In this document: positions 48,866 to 59,814 of the stretch, piece after piece
How positions within the stretch are numbered: position 1 is the stretch's first letter
How the letters are laid out: every line of letters starts with the position of its first letter
From: Bacteroidota bacterium
Lineage (GTDB): Bacteria; Bacteroidota; Bacteroidia; AKYH767-A; OLB10
Direction of reading: 5' to 3'
Assembly: GCA_016722525.1 (NCBI GenBank)
Contig: JADKJB010000015.1
Coordinates: 62,001-126,000 of the forward strand
Length of the DNA stretch: 64,000 nt
Made by a program: the position numbers and the translations under genes
Notes under the pieces: generated by a model
The model's input: the letters and a program-made list of their open reading frames with translations, nothing else
Told to the model about the DNA's origin: nothing
Databases searched by the model: none

Positions 48866-49185
48866 ATTTTTTTGATTTTGTCAACAAATTTAGAGAATAT
48901 ACCTGTTAAGTAGTGGCTTTACATCAATATGTTGCAGTTATTTTACAAATGATTTTCAAAAAAAAATAACTTACCTACCCATTAAATAGCCAGTTTTCTT
49001 TTTAGTTACCGTTTTTGAATGACCGTCTTAGTATTGAAAAAATAAATTCACGATTTGATCTTAACTATTTGATTAAAAACTTATTAAGTAAACTGCTAGA
49101 TTTATTTTTTGTAGAATCATTTTGATGCATCCTTCAGAATCGATAATAAATTATTAATTTTAGGGGTAAATAATAATAAGCAACC
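48866..49185. other. Divergent intergenic region with one weak promoter element
   Basis: On the minus strand TAAATTTG at 48885-48892 matches TAnnTTTG 20 bp upstream of the gene at 48865; no partner TTTG is found. No other content recognised. Confidence 0.4.
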
Positions 49186-51994
49186 ATGATTCAAAAATCA
49201 CCAACTTCTGTTAAATCTTTAATTTGGGGAATAGGTCTATTCTTTGCCTCAATTTCAATTGTTACTGCATCAAATCCACCCAATTCACTTGGCTGTTCAG
49301 ATGCCGGCTTAGCCTCTGCTGATGAAGATTCTGTTTGTTATAATACACCGGTGAATTTATCCTTAGCGGGATATACCGGAACAATCTTTCAATGGCAAAG
49401 CTTTGATGGAACTGTTTGGACAGATGAAACAGGTACCGGATCAAACACTGATTCCTATACAGTTTCATTATTGGCAACTAAAACTTTTAGGGCCTTAGTA
49501 ACTGAAAGCGCCTGCCCGACAGATACCTCCAATGAGGTACTGATCTCGGTTGGAGTGATTGCAGTTCCTACCGCTAGTTCAACCGGTCGTTGCGGGCCCG
49601 GAACCGTTACTTTACAGGGAACAGGTATTGGAACTTTAGAATGGTTTACTGCTCCGACAGGAGGCACTCCAATTGCCACCGGTTCAAATACCACAGCTTT
49701 TATTCCTGCAACCACAACGCTATACGTTTCTGATAATGTGCTTGGTGGTGGTGGAATTGGAAGCCCAATGCAAATCACTGAAGCTGATTTAGGAAGTACC
49801 GACCACTTGGAAATCCAAAATGTTTCACCAACACCCGTTGATGTTACAGGATGGAAAGTGCTGGTAAGTGATGCTTATGGAGTTATTAATACAGCTAATA
49901 CTTTTATTCAAACTTTATCTGGAATTCTGCAGCCGGGCGATTTAATTACCTATACCGATGCGGCTGCAGGCCCTAATTATTGGGGAAATAACATTTTGTG
50001 GAACCCGGGAGCTTTTCCAACTTTTTCAGGATGGGCACTTATCGTTGATGATCAGGATAATTTAATGGATTTTGTAGCATGGGGATGGCCTGCTGCTGAT
50101 ATTCAAAATATGTCAGTTACTATTGGAGCAAACACCGTTTTTCCGGGTACAATTTGGACCGGTGATGGTATTAATGCAACTACCGTTGCAGCAGCAGACG
50201 GTTTAGCAAGATCAGGAACCAATGACAATGATGACCTGACTGATTTTATTATTTCACCACTTTCGCTCGGAGTAACAAATACCTCAATGACTTTACCGTT
50301 CACAGGATTTGGTTGCACCAGCCCACGTATTCCTGTTGACGTTACCATAAGCACTTCTGATCCGATTGCGATCAATGCAAGTACCACTGCTATTTGCCTT
50401 AGCGGATCGGCAACATTTACAGCTTCGAGTAACAACGCCAACTACATATATACATGGAGCCCGGCAACAGGATTGAATACCACAACCGGTGCAACTGTAA
50501 TCAGTACACCATTGGTAACTACTACTTATATTGTTATAGGTGATGATGGAAATTGTGCCAATGTTGATACCATTACCATCGCAGTTGGAGCACCTACCGT
50601 GGCTGGAATCGCATCCACCTTCCAGGACACTGTTTGTTTAGGAAAAAACACCGATCTGATCTTAACCGGATCGGTTGGAGATGTGCAATGGCAAAGCCTA
50701 AATGGATCCGTTTGGGTAAATGAAACCGGCCCAGGAGCTACTACCGCTACATATAATGTAACGCCAACAGCAAATATTACTTACAGAGCTTTTGTAACCA
50801 GTGGCAGTTGCCCTTCCGACAGCTCAAATAGTGTTAATATAGTAGTATTAAGTATTAACGATCCAACAACAATTGGTGACGCAATTTGTGGCAATGGCAG
50901 CGTCACCTTATCCGCGGCCGGACAAGGTACACTTACCTGGTACACCGATCCGATAGTTGGTTCCATTGTAAATACCGGAACTACCTATACCTACAATGCA
51001 ACAGTTACGGATACCTTTTATGTGGATGCATTTGCGGGAACCGGTTATAATATTGGTCCGTTAAATGCTGGATTTGGAAATCAATCATCAACTACAAGCA
51101 ATAACTTCGGTTTAGCTTTTGATGTACTAAGGCCGGTTACCATTGAGTTTATACATGTTTTTCCTTCACAAACCGGAACACTAACCATCAACCTCCGTCA
51201 GGGAACAACAGGACCTGTTTTAGCAACGTACTCGCAAGCTGTTACTGCATTCACAGGTAAAACTCCTATACCTGTTGGATTTTCTGTGCCAGTAGGAACC
51301 GGATATAAAATTGAAATTGCTACAGGTAGCCCAAGTCTTCAACAAAACACCACAGGTGCTGTTTATCCTTATACTGTTGCAAATGGCCCTCTTGCCATCA
51401 CCGGTTATTATAATCCGAATTTTGCCAGCGGCGGTATTTATTTATGGATGTATGACTGGATTGTTGCTGAAGGTTGCAGAAGTGCAAGAATACCGGTGAT
51501 AGCCATAGTAAATAGCTTTCCTCCTATTCCTACCATATCTCAAAACTGGAACTTTCTAACGTCATCGGCTCCTTCCGGAAATCAATGGTTGCTGAATGGA
51601 TCCGTCATTGCAGGTGCCACTGGTCAAACCTATGAAGCTACTCAGGTTGGAAATTATACCGTTGCCGTAACCGTTAATGGTTGTACCACTATTTCAGCAG
51701 TATTCCAGGTGCTGTCAATTGGGCTAAATGAAATAACCTCAGGATCTATTTTGATTTTCCCTAACCCGGTAAGAAATAGTCTTACTTTAGAGTTTACTCG
51801 ATAAAGGCCAAACTTTCAATGATTTCAGAATTGTTGATATCACCGGAAGAGTTGTATTTCAGTCTTTGATCTCAAAAGATCTAAAAAATGAAAATCTGGT
51901 CATTAACACCAGCACTTTTAGTCAGGGTATTTACCTCCTTGAACTCAAGTCAACCACTTCTATAGTGCGCAAACAATTCATTATCGAAAGGTAG
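49186..51994 (+). CDS. Large secreted Ig-like protein with lamin-tail-like domain and T9SS end, one frame break
   Basis: About 935 residues. Signal region GLFFASISIVTASN. Repeated Ig-like domains (TIFQWQSFDGTVWTDETG, VQWQSLNGSVWVNETGPG) alternate with GTLEWFTAPTGG-type modules. Residues ~195-320 (ITEADLGSTDHLEIQNVS, DVTGWKVLVSD, WGWPAADI) resemble a lamin-tail domain. The stop near 51804 is a frame break: EFTRDKGQTFNDF and IVDITGRVVFQSL, SQGIYLLEL continue the T9SS domain to a stop at 51992. Function unknown. Confidence 0.82.
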
Positions 51995-52012
51995 TGCATC
52001 ACCACTCTTTCA

Positions 52013-52042
52013 GGAAAGGCGGCCATTTGAGCCGCCTTTTTT
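52013..52042 (+). terminator. Terminator after the Ig-like gene
   Basis: Arms AAAGGCGGC and GCCGCCTTT pair perfectly around a 7-nt loop and are followed by a T run. Confidence 0.9.
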
Positions 52043-52115
52043 GTTTTCATACAACTAACATTCAAATGTGAATAAGTATGCAAACAGGCTGGTATTTCAG
52101 TTTAACAGTTACTCC

Positions 52116-52123
52116 TATTTTTG
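52116..52123 (+). promoter_or_regulatory. -7 promoter element candidate for the coiled-coil lipoprotein
   Basis: TATTTTTG matches TAnnTTTG about 60 bp before the start at 52184. The -33 element is imperfect. Confidence 0.4.
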
Positions 52124-52183
52124 TGTCGAACGGAAAATATAGAATTGTTAGTTTTAAGATCCTTAAAACCCTTCCACTATAAA

Positions 52184-53047
52184 ATGAAAAAAATCCTCTT
52201 TGCACTCATTCCTTTGGCAATAGTTACAAGTTGCAAAGACTACAAACCTGAAATGGAACAGGCACTTGTGGAAAGAGATTCTGTTTTGATGATGAGTGAA
52301 GCCAAAGACTCTTCCATCAATGCATTCCTTGAAACATTAAGTGAAATTGAAACCAATCTCGATAGTATTACTCAAAATCAGGAAGCAATTTCAATGGCTT
52401 CGGGTGATAAAATGGAGTTTAATAAGGATATACGGGAACGTATCAATCAAAATATTGGTATCATCAACCAACTACTTGAAAAAAACAAGCTGATGTTGGG
52501 TTCATTGAATGAAAAACTCCGGAAATCTAATATCAACATAGGATCTCTCAAAAAAATGATTGAGCAATTGAATGCTGATATAGCTCAAAAGGATGCAGAA
52601 TTGGCTTCTCTTAATATTCAGTTATCGGATTATCGTTTGATGGTTGACAACCTTAACAGGTCCATGGATTCCTTGAATGTAATGAATCAGCAAAAAGAAA
52701 CTGTTATAAACGACAAAACAACTTTGTTAAATACTGCTTATTGGGCAATCGGAAATTACAAGCAGCTTAAAGCAAGTAATATTCTGAATAAACAAGGTGG
52801 CTTTTTAGGAATGGGCAAAGAGAAAGTTCTTAAAAAGGATTTTAATAATGATGGGTTTAACCTTATTGATATCACCAAGGTTCAAAGTTTTGATATCAAT
52901 AATAAAACAGCAAAAATTGTTACCAACCACCCGAGTGATTCCTATACTTTGCAAAAAGATGCTAAAGGAATTATATTAAAACTCGAAATTACAGATCCAA
53001 CAAGATTTTGGAAAGCATCCAAATATCTTGTCATAGTTACTGGTTAG
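52184..53047 (+). CDS. Coiled-coil lipoprotein
   Basis: About 287 residues. Lipoprotein signal MKKILFALIPLAIVTSC with lipobox VTSC; the upstream in-frame start at 52121 would bury it. Residues ~40-195 are a long heptad-rich coiled coil (LEKNKLMLGSLNEKLRKSN, IEQLNADIAQKDAELASL). A ~90-residue globular domain follows (LLNTAYWAIGNYKQLKASN, DFNNDGFNLIDI). Conserved-looking Bacteroidota protein; probably periplasm-facing. No function assigned. Confidence 0.78.
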   Translation: MKKILFALIPLAIVTSCKDYKPEMEQALVERDSVLMMSEAKDSSINAFLETLSEIETNLDSITQNQEAISMASGDKMEFNKDIRERINQNIGIINQLLEKNKLMLGSLNEKLRKSNINIGSLKKMIEQLNADIAQKDAELASLNIQLSDYRLMVDNLNRSMDSLNVMNQQKETVINDKTTLLNTAYWAIGNYKQLKASNILNKQGGFLGMGKEKVLKKDFNNDGFNLIDITKVQSFDINNKTAKIVTNHPSDSYTLQKDAKGIILKLEITDPTRFWKASKYLVIVTG

Positions 53048-53070
53048 CTTTTCTGTTCATGAAGATGGGG

Positions 53071-53108
53071 AACCCGGTGTTGTGCAAACTTCACCGGGTT
53101 TATTTTTT
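53071..53108 (+). terminator. Terminator after the lipoprotein gene
   Basis: Arms AACCCGGTG and CACCGGGTT pair perfectly around a 12-nt loop, with a T run after. Confidence 0.9.
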
Positions 53109-53179
53109 AAGGCTATTTCAGAAAAAGTAATAATGAAGTATTGCAAGCAGAATTCAAGTTCTATAACAGACCAAAAGAT

Positions 53180-54481
53180 CTAATCTTTAACTTTAACAGT
53201 TGAATTTACCTCACTGCAACGTTTAAAAAATCCGTTATTAAATACTGCTATTGCTTTGCCTTTTAATTTAAATCCAAAAAAAGGATTGTTCTTCGATTTA
53301 GATTTTGAATCTGTTGCTGTCGGTATCCACTCCAAGGAAGGATCAAAAACTGTCAGGTTGGCAATTGCACCTTCTTTTATTTCAGGAATTGGAATAGCTA
53401 GAATTTTTCTAGGGTTGGTAGTAAAAGCCTTTATGATTGTTGCGGTACTGCTTTCATTTCCCAGTGCTGTATTTGCAACTGCATAGGCGGTTTCAATACC
53501 GGCAATTCCATATGAAGCAAAATCAAATTCAACTATTTTTGATTCCGCATCTTCAGGACAATGGTCAGAGCATATCACATCTATGGTTCCATCCACTAAT
53601 CCTATTTTCAATGCTTCTATATCGCTTTGAGATCTAAACGGAGGCTTTACTTTAAAATTAGTATCGTACTCTAAAATCACCGAATCATCAAAGAATAACT
53701 GATGAGCACATACTTCGGCGGTCACCGGCAACCCTTTTGCTTTTGCTTGTCGGATCATCTCAACAGCCGCTGCCGTAGATATAGTTGAAAAATGCAATCG
53801 TCCTCCTGTGTATTCACAAATTCTGAGATCTCTGTTCACCATCAGTTCTTCCGCGAAAGCGGGCATACCTTTTAGTCCCGACATCGTTGAAGCAACGCCT
53901 TCATTTACCTGTCCTTTGCCGGAAATACTTTTATCATCAGCATAGCTGATCACAAGCGAATCTATGTTTTTAGTGTATTGTAAAGCGCGCAGCAACAATC
54001 CGGAATCGCTCACCGGCCGTCTATCATCCGTAAAAGCAACGGCTCCCGCTCGTTTCATATCGTGCATCTCAGTAATATCAACTCCATCACGACCAACAGA
54101 TAAGGAACCTGTAGGATGAATAGTAACAAGGTGCCCTTTAGAACGGCTCGACAAATACTCCACATCAGCTTTTGTTTGAATACAAGGTTTGGTGGAGGGC
54201 ATTAGAACCACCTCAGTAAAACCACCTGAAATAGCTGCTTCCATACCCGATTCCAAATCCTCTTTCATCTCGTCACCAGGGTCTCTAAAGTTAGCTTTCA
54301 TATCGATCCAGCCGATTGAAACAAAGGCGCCATTTGCATTTAACACTTCGGTGTTAGCAGCTGCATTAATGGAATCGGAAATTTTTTGAATAACACCCTG
54401 CTCCACTAAAATATCATTTGTTGTAGCATTCAGTGTGCCATCAGGATGAATTATCCTAACCGATTTAAGGAGTATTTTCAT
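53180..54481 (-). CDS. Dihydroorotase-like protein lacking canonical metal ligands
   Basis: 433 residues with the amidohydrolase layout of the multifunctional-complex-type dihydroorotases. At the first metal motif, DMHxHxRxPG of active enzymes is replaced by DMKANFRDPG; the later DHAPH becomes DHCPE. The protein may therefore be a non-catalytic pseudo-dihydroorotase, possibly an aspartate carbamoyltransferase partner, as is known for pseudo-DHOases elsewhere. As I recall, many Bacteroidota have this same paralogue annotated as pyrC. The start overlaps the stop of the BatA-like gene by 4 bp. Family sure; activity doubtful. Confidence 0.82.
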   Translation of the reverse strand: MKILLKSVRIIHPDGTLNATTNDILVEQGVIQKISDSINAAANTEVLNANGAFVSIGWIDMKANFRDPGDEMKEDLESGMEAAISGGFTEVVLMPSTKPCIQTKADVEYLSSRSKGHLVTIHPTGSLSVGRDGVDITEMHDMKRAGAVAFTDDRRPVSDSGLLLRALQYTKNIDSLVISYADDKSISGKGQVNEGVASTMSGLKGMPAFAEELMVNRDLRICEYTGGRLHFSTISTAAAVEMIRQAKAKGLPVTAEVCAHQLFFDDSVILEYDTNFKVKPPFRSQSDIEALKIGLVDGTIDVICSDHCPEDAESKIVEFDFASYGIAGIETAYAVANTALGNESSTATIIKAFTTNPRKILAIPIPEIKEGAIANLTVFDPSLEWIPTATDSKSKSKNNPFFGFKLKGKAIAVFNNGFFKRCSEVNSTVKVKD

Positions 54482-56531
54482 TTCTTCCAGAATTTTAGTA
54501 ATAAGACTTCAAATGCGAGAAATAATAAAACCAACATAATACAATATTTCCACAATCGTGTACCTTCATTAATTGCCGAAAACTGATGAGTTAATTCCAC
54601 ATCACCAGAATCAATTATTTTTAAATTTTTCAAACGAAGCGTTTCTATTTCTGATTTTAGCTGCGCATCGGACTTAAATTTAAGCAATGATTCTTCCCTA
54701 TTATAATTGAAAGATGCTATTGCTACTACTTCATTCCTTAACTTTAAATCATAATTAGCTGCTGAAGTTACCTGATTATTAATTGAAATCACAGTGCCGG
54801 TGCCGGTTGTCCGGTGGCCCGGAATAATATCGAAATTTGATTTTTCATTAATTAAATGAAAAACTTCATCGCCTGCAATGGTAGTTGATGGCAATTCAAT
54901 GCGGTCGTCAGATCCAATAAAATAAGCCTTTTTACCCGTTCTTTCGCTCAAAAGCGCCATTCGGTAGACTACCGGAACAAAAATAGCGTGGCGTGCAAAA
55001 TTGCTCATGTTACCAGAAAAAGAAACAGCAAAAAGATAGACCTCCCCTTTTCCTTTTAAAAATCTTGACAAAATAGGCGCTCCACTACGCAACTGAATTA
55101 ATTTTTCACCTGATGAAACAGTATTCTGCAGATAATATTTTTCCACCTGTGGCAGATCTGTAGAACTGCTTATACCTGAAGCTGAACTGAAGACACCCTG
55201 AAAAATCTCATCTTCCAGCATCAGTTTTTCAACACGCTCCTGGTTGACAACTGCGGATGTTAGCGGGGCTATTCCAAGAGGTATTAAAAAATTGCTGTAA
55301 GATGAATAATCGATTGAGGAATCAGGCACAACAACCAGGGTACCGCCGTTATTTACGTATTTAAACAATTCCGAAACAAGACCGCTGGAGAGCGATTTCA
55401 GTTCATTCAGTATAATAACTTTATTTTGTGAAAACAGCGAATAATCAATTTGTTTTTCATTGGCACTTGCCAATTTAAAAAATCATTTGGATTAAAAAGT
55501 GCTTTCAAATAAGGACTGGGCGCATCGGTATTGATAGCTAATATTTTTGCAAATTCAGCTACATTAAATGAAAAGTAAAAGTGATCGTCAAACGTGATCG
55601 GATTATCAATAATGCTCACAACAGCACGCTGCCAACCTACCGACGAGGCAGTAAATGTGAGTTTAACATCGGTATAATTACCTGATACGATATCAGCTGC
55701 TGCAACCGCTTTTTGAAGCTCATTAATGATGAGTTTAACGGGAACGGCTTCCAAATCAAGGTCACCATTATTGCGGATCCGCACATTTAGTTCGATCGGT
55801 TGATTTAGTTGAACCACAGGAGATGAAAACCAGACCGAATCAACAAAGGCATTGGATAAACCGGTTGCCATTACAGGTACTAAGGAAACAGCCACCGTGG
55901 AGTCCTGTTTTACATCCTTAAGATCGGCCATTGATTCCTGAAAATCAGAAATCATTATGGCACTCTTTTGCTCTGAACCGGTGCTATTGAGAACATCATT
56001 TTGCCGGGTAAGAATAGTACTTACCTTGCGGGAAGAAGGACTTACTTTAACCAGATCAACAGAATTAATGAATTCTTCACGACTCAATAAGCGTTGTTGC
56101 ACAGGGTCAAAATCGTTGGTTAACAGCTGAAATCGGTCGGAAGGTTGATAAGCTGCTGCAATCTCTTTGGCTTTTTTCGGGATACATCCAACAAAGTTCC
56201 CTCCCGGGTAACAGCTTCCATACTGAAGGAGTTGTCGACATAAATACTAACAGCCCTGTTGGCAGCGATTTTGGTGCCTTGAGCCGCCGGAATATAAAGG
56301 CTGAGCAAAGGCAAGCACCAGAAAAATGACAGCTAGCATACGAGCAAGCAATACCAGCAGGTGCTTTAATTTTGATCGTGAGGAGGTCTCTTCCTTAAGT
56401 TCTTTGAGGAACTTAACATTAGTAAAATAAACCTTTTTGAATCTCCTGAAATTAAATAAATGAATGATTAAAGGAATAGCTATGAGCGCGCTGGCTAAGA
56501 GAAATCCCGGAAAAACAAAACTAATATTCAT
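54478..56531 (-). CDS. BatA-like double-transmembrane protein with VWA-like domain, several frame breaks
   Basis: Reconstructed as one protein of ~680 residues. The N-terminal BatA domain with two helices (FVFPGFLLASALIAIPLIIH and LLVLLARMLAVIFLVLAFAQ) is followed by a VWA-like domain with a MIDAS-type DxSxS (YVDNSFSME). A CARDB-like and a glutamine-amidotransferase-like region follow (NELKSLSSGLVSELFKYV). A last helix sits at the C-terminus (IMLVLLFLAFEVLLL). Frame breaks fall near 56290, 56180-56110 and 55470. It overlaps the dihydroorotase-like gene by 4 bp. Confidence 0.78.
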
Positions 56532-56721
56532 CCAGTAGGGTTAATTTTTTGTTGAATCCAGCTGCAAATATAAGGAATAGCTGCGATATGCACTTTATTA
56601 ACATTGGTGTGTCAATTTAATTTTAATATTGGTGGGTTCATACCGTTTTCATGGGGTTACATTTGTTCAACCACTTTTATTCCTTCATGTCTAACCTTAT
56701 CGTTCTTAATTTATTTCCCTG

Positions 56722-58061
56722 ATGGCAAAAAAAATAGACCGCAAGATCTTCGTCATAGATACTTCAGCAATTTTATTTGATCACAATGCAATTCACAACT
56801 TTAAAGAACACGATGTAGCCATCCCCATAACAGTACTCGAAGAAATAGATCGGTTTAAGAAAGGTAACGATGTTATTAATTTTGAAGCACGGGAATTTAT
56901 CCGTAACATCGATAAACTTTCGGGTCAGTTTTCTTTACAGGACTGGATACCGCTGAACGGGCCAACCAAAGGCCATTTTAAAGTGCTGATGCACGAAAAA
57001 TCAGCGGTTGATGCCAACAGAGTTTTTGGAGAAAAAAAAGCCGATCACAATATTTTAAATGCTGCACTTTGCATCAAAGAGGAGCTTCCCGACCGTAAAG
57101 TAATTCTTGTTTCAAAAGATATTAATCTGAGGCTGAAAGCGAAATCGCTTAACCTTCAGGCTGAAGATTATCAAACGGGTAAAGTAAAAGATATAGAAGG
57201 ACTTTATACCGGCAAGACCGTAATTGAAAATGTCAATAAAAAATTCATTGATTTAATTTATAAAGATGGACATTGTTCTATAATTGAATTACTCAAGAAG
57301 GTAAAGCCCATTTCCAACCATTATTATATTCTTCGAAGCAAGTATGAGTCGAATTCGGCATTGGCATTTTACAATCCTGAATCCAAAAGAATGGAAAGGG
57401 TAATGAAAGAAACTGCTTATGGAATAAGGCCACGAAACGCCGAACAAACATTTGCCATGCATGCTGTTTTAAATCCTGATGTGAAGCTGGTTACTATTCA
57501 AGGAATTGCAGGAACCGGCAAAACACTCATTGCGCTTGCATCAGCATTGCAAATGAAACAGGCATTTCGTCAAATTTACCTGGCTCGGCCTATTGTTCCA
57601 TTGAGTAATAAAGATATTGGTTTCCTTCCGGGAGATATCAAATCAAAAATTAACCCTTACATGGAACCGTTATGGGACAATCTTAAATTTATTCAGGGAC
57701 AATACAAAGAAACCGATAAAGAATATCAGAAAATAACAGATATGGTAGAAACCGAAAACTTCATATCACTCCGTTAGCTTATATCCGTGGAAGAAGTTTG
57801 TCGAATATTTGCTTTATAATTGATGAAGCGCAAAACCTGACACCACACGAAGTTAAAACGATTATTACAAGAGCAGGGCAAAACACCAAAATAATTTTTA
57901 CCGGTGATGTAAATCAAATAGACACTCCCTATTTGGACTCACACAGTAATGGACTTTCACACATCATTGATAAACTAAAAGGTAACGCCTTATATTCACA
58001 TATCACACTCGAAAAAGGCGAAAGATCGGAGTTGGCGGATTTGGCGGGGCAGTTGTTGTAG
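56722..58061 (+). CDS. PhoH family ATPase with N-terminal PIN domain, one frame break
   Basis: About 446 residues reconstructed. An N-terminal PIN RNase-like domain (residues ~8-150: FVIDTSAILFDHNAI, KADHNILNAA, VSKDINLRLKAK) precedes a PhoH P-loop domain with Walker A GIAGTGKT (261-268) and Walker B FIIDEAQNLTPHE. The frame breaks at ~57770: ENFISL should continue as PLAYIRGRSLSN, and one T restores it. The break hits the middle of the ATPase core of a conserved gene, strong evidence for a sequencing indel. Likely roles are RNA helicase and nuclease, as known for PIN-PhoH proteins. Confidence 0.92.
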
Positions 58062-58074
58062 AAAGGCGTGTGTC

Positions 58075-58211
58075 GATGATTACGAAGGCCTGAAGCCGTT
58101 TTTGTGTCGGTTATAGTCCCTGAATACGTAGGCCGTGGGCCGGAGGCCGTTTGGGGTCTGCCGCAGTCGCTGATTACGTGGGCCGTGGACCTGAGGCAGT
58201 TTTGGGTCTTG
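58075..58211. repeat. Three direct copies of an ACGTAGGCCGTGGGCCGGAG-type repeat
   Basis: Units of ~50 bp begin near 58076, 58122 and 58172 and share TACG-GGCCGTGG-CC-GAGGC-GTTTTGGGTC with differences. They fill the gap between phoH and the four-helix-bundle gene. An inverted copy lies on the other side of that gene at 58901-58934. Confidence 0.8.
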
Positions 58212-58222
58212 AGTTTGTCAAA

Positions 58223-58627
58223 CTATATATTTTTTCTGACAACACGATTAAACTTCTCTGGATTCTGAATCATTTTTCCAAGCATACTTCCTACCCGAAG
58301 ACACTTTCGCTTTAAAGAAGCATACAGTTCTTCATTGATATATCTACATTCTTTTGCAAAATCCAACCAAATTAATGTTTCACTACATTCACCATCACAA
58401 ATTCTCAATTTATGAACAAATAATTTAGTTTGAATTCTCTGACGATAACCTTCTCCAAAATTTGCACAAACTGATCTGGATGATCTTCTGATCTGATTTG
58501 TGAGTGAATAAATTTCGGCTTTAGGCCAGTTATTTGTTTCTTTGAAAATTTCGCTTGCTAATTGAAAAGCTAATTTGTATACGTCCATTTCTTTGAACCC
58601 ATCTTCATTTTCTTTGAATTCTTCCAT
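58223..58627 (-). CDS. Four-helix-bundle protein (23S rRNA intervening-sequence protein family)
   Basis: 134 residues. MDVYKLAFQLASEIFKETNNWPK, IRRSSRSVCANFGEGYRQR and SETLIWLDFAKECRYI are the helices of the S23/IVS four-helix-bundle family. Homologues occur inside 23S rRNA genes of some bacteria but are mostly free-standing, as here; the family also includes the Avd protein of diversity-generating retroelements. No reverse transcriptase is present in the window. The gene is bracketed by inverted copies of a short repeat, which suggests a mobile cassette. Confidence 0.88.
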   Translation of the reverse strand: MEEFKENEDGFKEMDVYKLAFQLASEIFKETNNWPKAEIYSLTNQIRRSSRSVCANFGEGYRQRIQTKLFVHKLRICDGECSETLIWLDFAKECRYINEELYASLKRKCLRVGSMLGKMIQNPEKFNRVVRKNI

Positions 58628-58980
58628 TTGAAAAAATAATTAAAAAGTTAACTTAAAAAGTATTTATTATTACAAAAATACAAATCAGTTTTAATAAGTC
58701 AAACATTTATTTTCTATTTCCGATAAAGTTTGAACCCAGCAATAATCAATACGTAAAACGAAACACGATAGATCCTCAAACGTAAAACAATATAGAGCCG
58801 ACTCAAAACGGTTTCCAAAAAACCCCAAACAGAATCCAAAATACATCCGACCCAAAACGCTTACTATAAAAGCCAACAATCTGAAATCCAAAATACAGAT
58901 GACCCAAAACGGCCTCCGGCCCACGGCCTACGTAAGAACCTCCAAAGAAATTTCAGTTTATAATCGATACACAAAACGGT
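58628..58980. repeat. Repeat-rich gap with an inverted copy of the flanking repeat
   Basis: Contains GACTCAAAACGG and GACCCAAAACGG motifs repeated several times (58798-58935). At 58901-58934 there is a near-perfect inverted copy of the unit seen at 58122-58160. No credible gene. Confidence 0.7.
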
Positions 58981-59779
58981 TTAAGATCCACTGGAAGACA
59001 ATGAACCAAAAACCCCCAACCCAAACAACGCAAAATCATACTTAACCGGATCATTAGCATCGAGTATTCGAAGATTAGCAGTAAGTTCAGCCACCGCTTT
59101 CCAATCATCCTGTTTGCGATTTAAGAGTCCTAATTGACGTGCCACTCTACCTGAATGCAAATCAAGCGGGCAATATAGTAATGCAGGCGAAATCGACTTC
59201 CATAAACCAAAATCAACTTTGCGTTTGTCATTTCTCACCATCCATCTTAAAAACATATTTATTCTTTTGGATGATGAGTTAGCTAGTGGATTGGCGAAGT
59301 GTTTGGAGGAGCGGCCGGTAGTATTGGATTGTAAAAAATTCGAACGCACCTTACTTATAGCATCACACATCTGATTGTTGGAACTAAGTAATGCTTCATT
59401 AAAAAGATTTTCTAATCCTCCCTCCTGCTTATATATCCGCTGCAGCGACTTTACAAAAAACACAATCTGTACCGTTAAAAGTACGATGAACAAAATTATT
59501 AAATCTAACAAAATCTTTTTCTTTTGCAGCCATCAAAAAATTGTAGGGTTCCTGCTCCATTAAATTCATCAGCTTTGAAGCATTCGATAAAATCACAGAG
59601 CGTTGACCCCACGAAATTACAGCTGTTAAAAATCCACTTATTTCAATGTCAGCTTTCGAAGTATACAGGTGAGGAATTGAAATGGGATCAGCGTGAATAA
59701 ATGACTTTCGGTTATACCGGTCAACCATCTCATCCAAATAATTTTTCAATTGCACTTTTTCGGTAAACAGGGCATTCAT
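58981..59779 (-). CDS. TIGR02757 (DUF2400) family protein, one frame break
   Basis: About 265 residues reconstructed. The N-terminal part (VDRYNRKSFIHADPISIPH, FLTAVISWGQRSVI, MEQEPYNFL) and the C-terminal part (YKQEGGLENLFNEAL, NMFLRWMVRNDKRKVDFGLW, YCPLDLHSGRVARQLGLL) both fit TIGR02757. The frame changes near 59460. The family resembles HhH-type DNA-repair glycosylases in its helical pattern, but function is not established. Confidence 0.88.
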
Positions 59780-59814
59780 AAAAGTAAATATCAGACTACC
59801 TTTGAGTTCAAGAA

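Noticed and set aside
57760..57800. Programmed frameshift in phoH
   Set aside because: No slippery heptamer is visible and similar breaks occur in many unrelated genes nearby; a sequencing indel is simpler.
58691..58924. 77-residue minus-strand reading frame
   Set aside because: It consists largely of the GACCCAAAACGG repeat region and has no recognisable domain.
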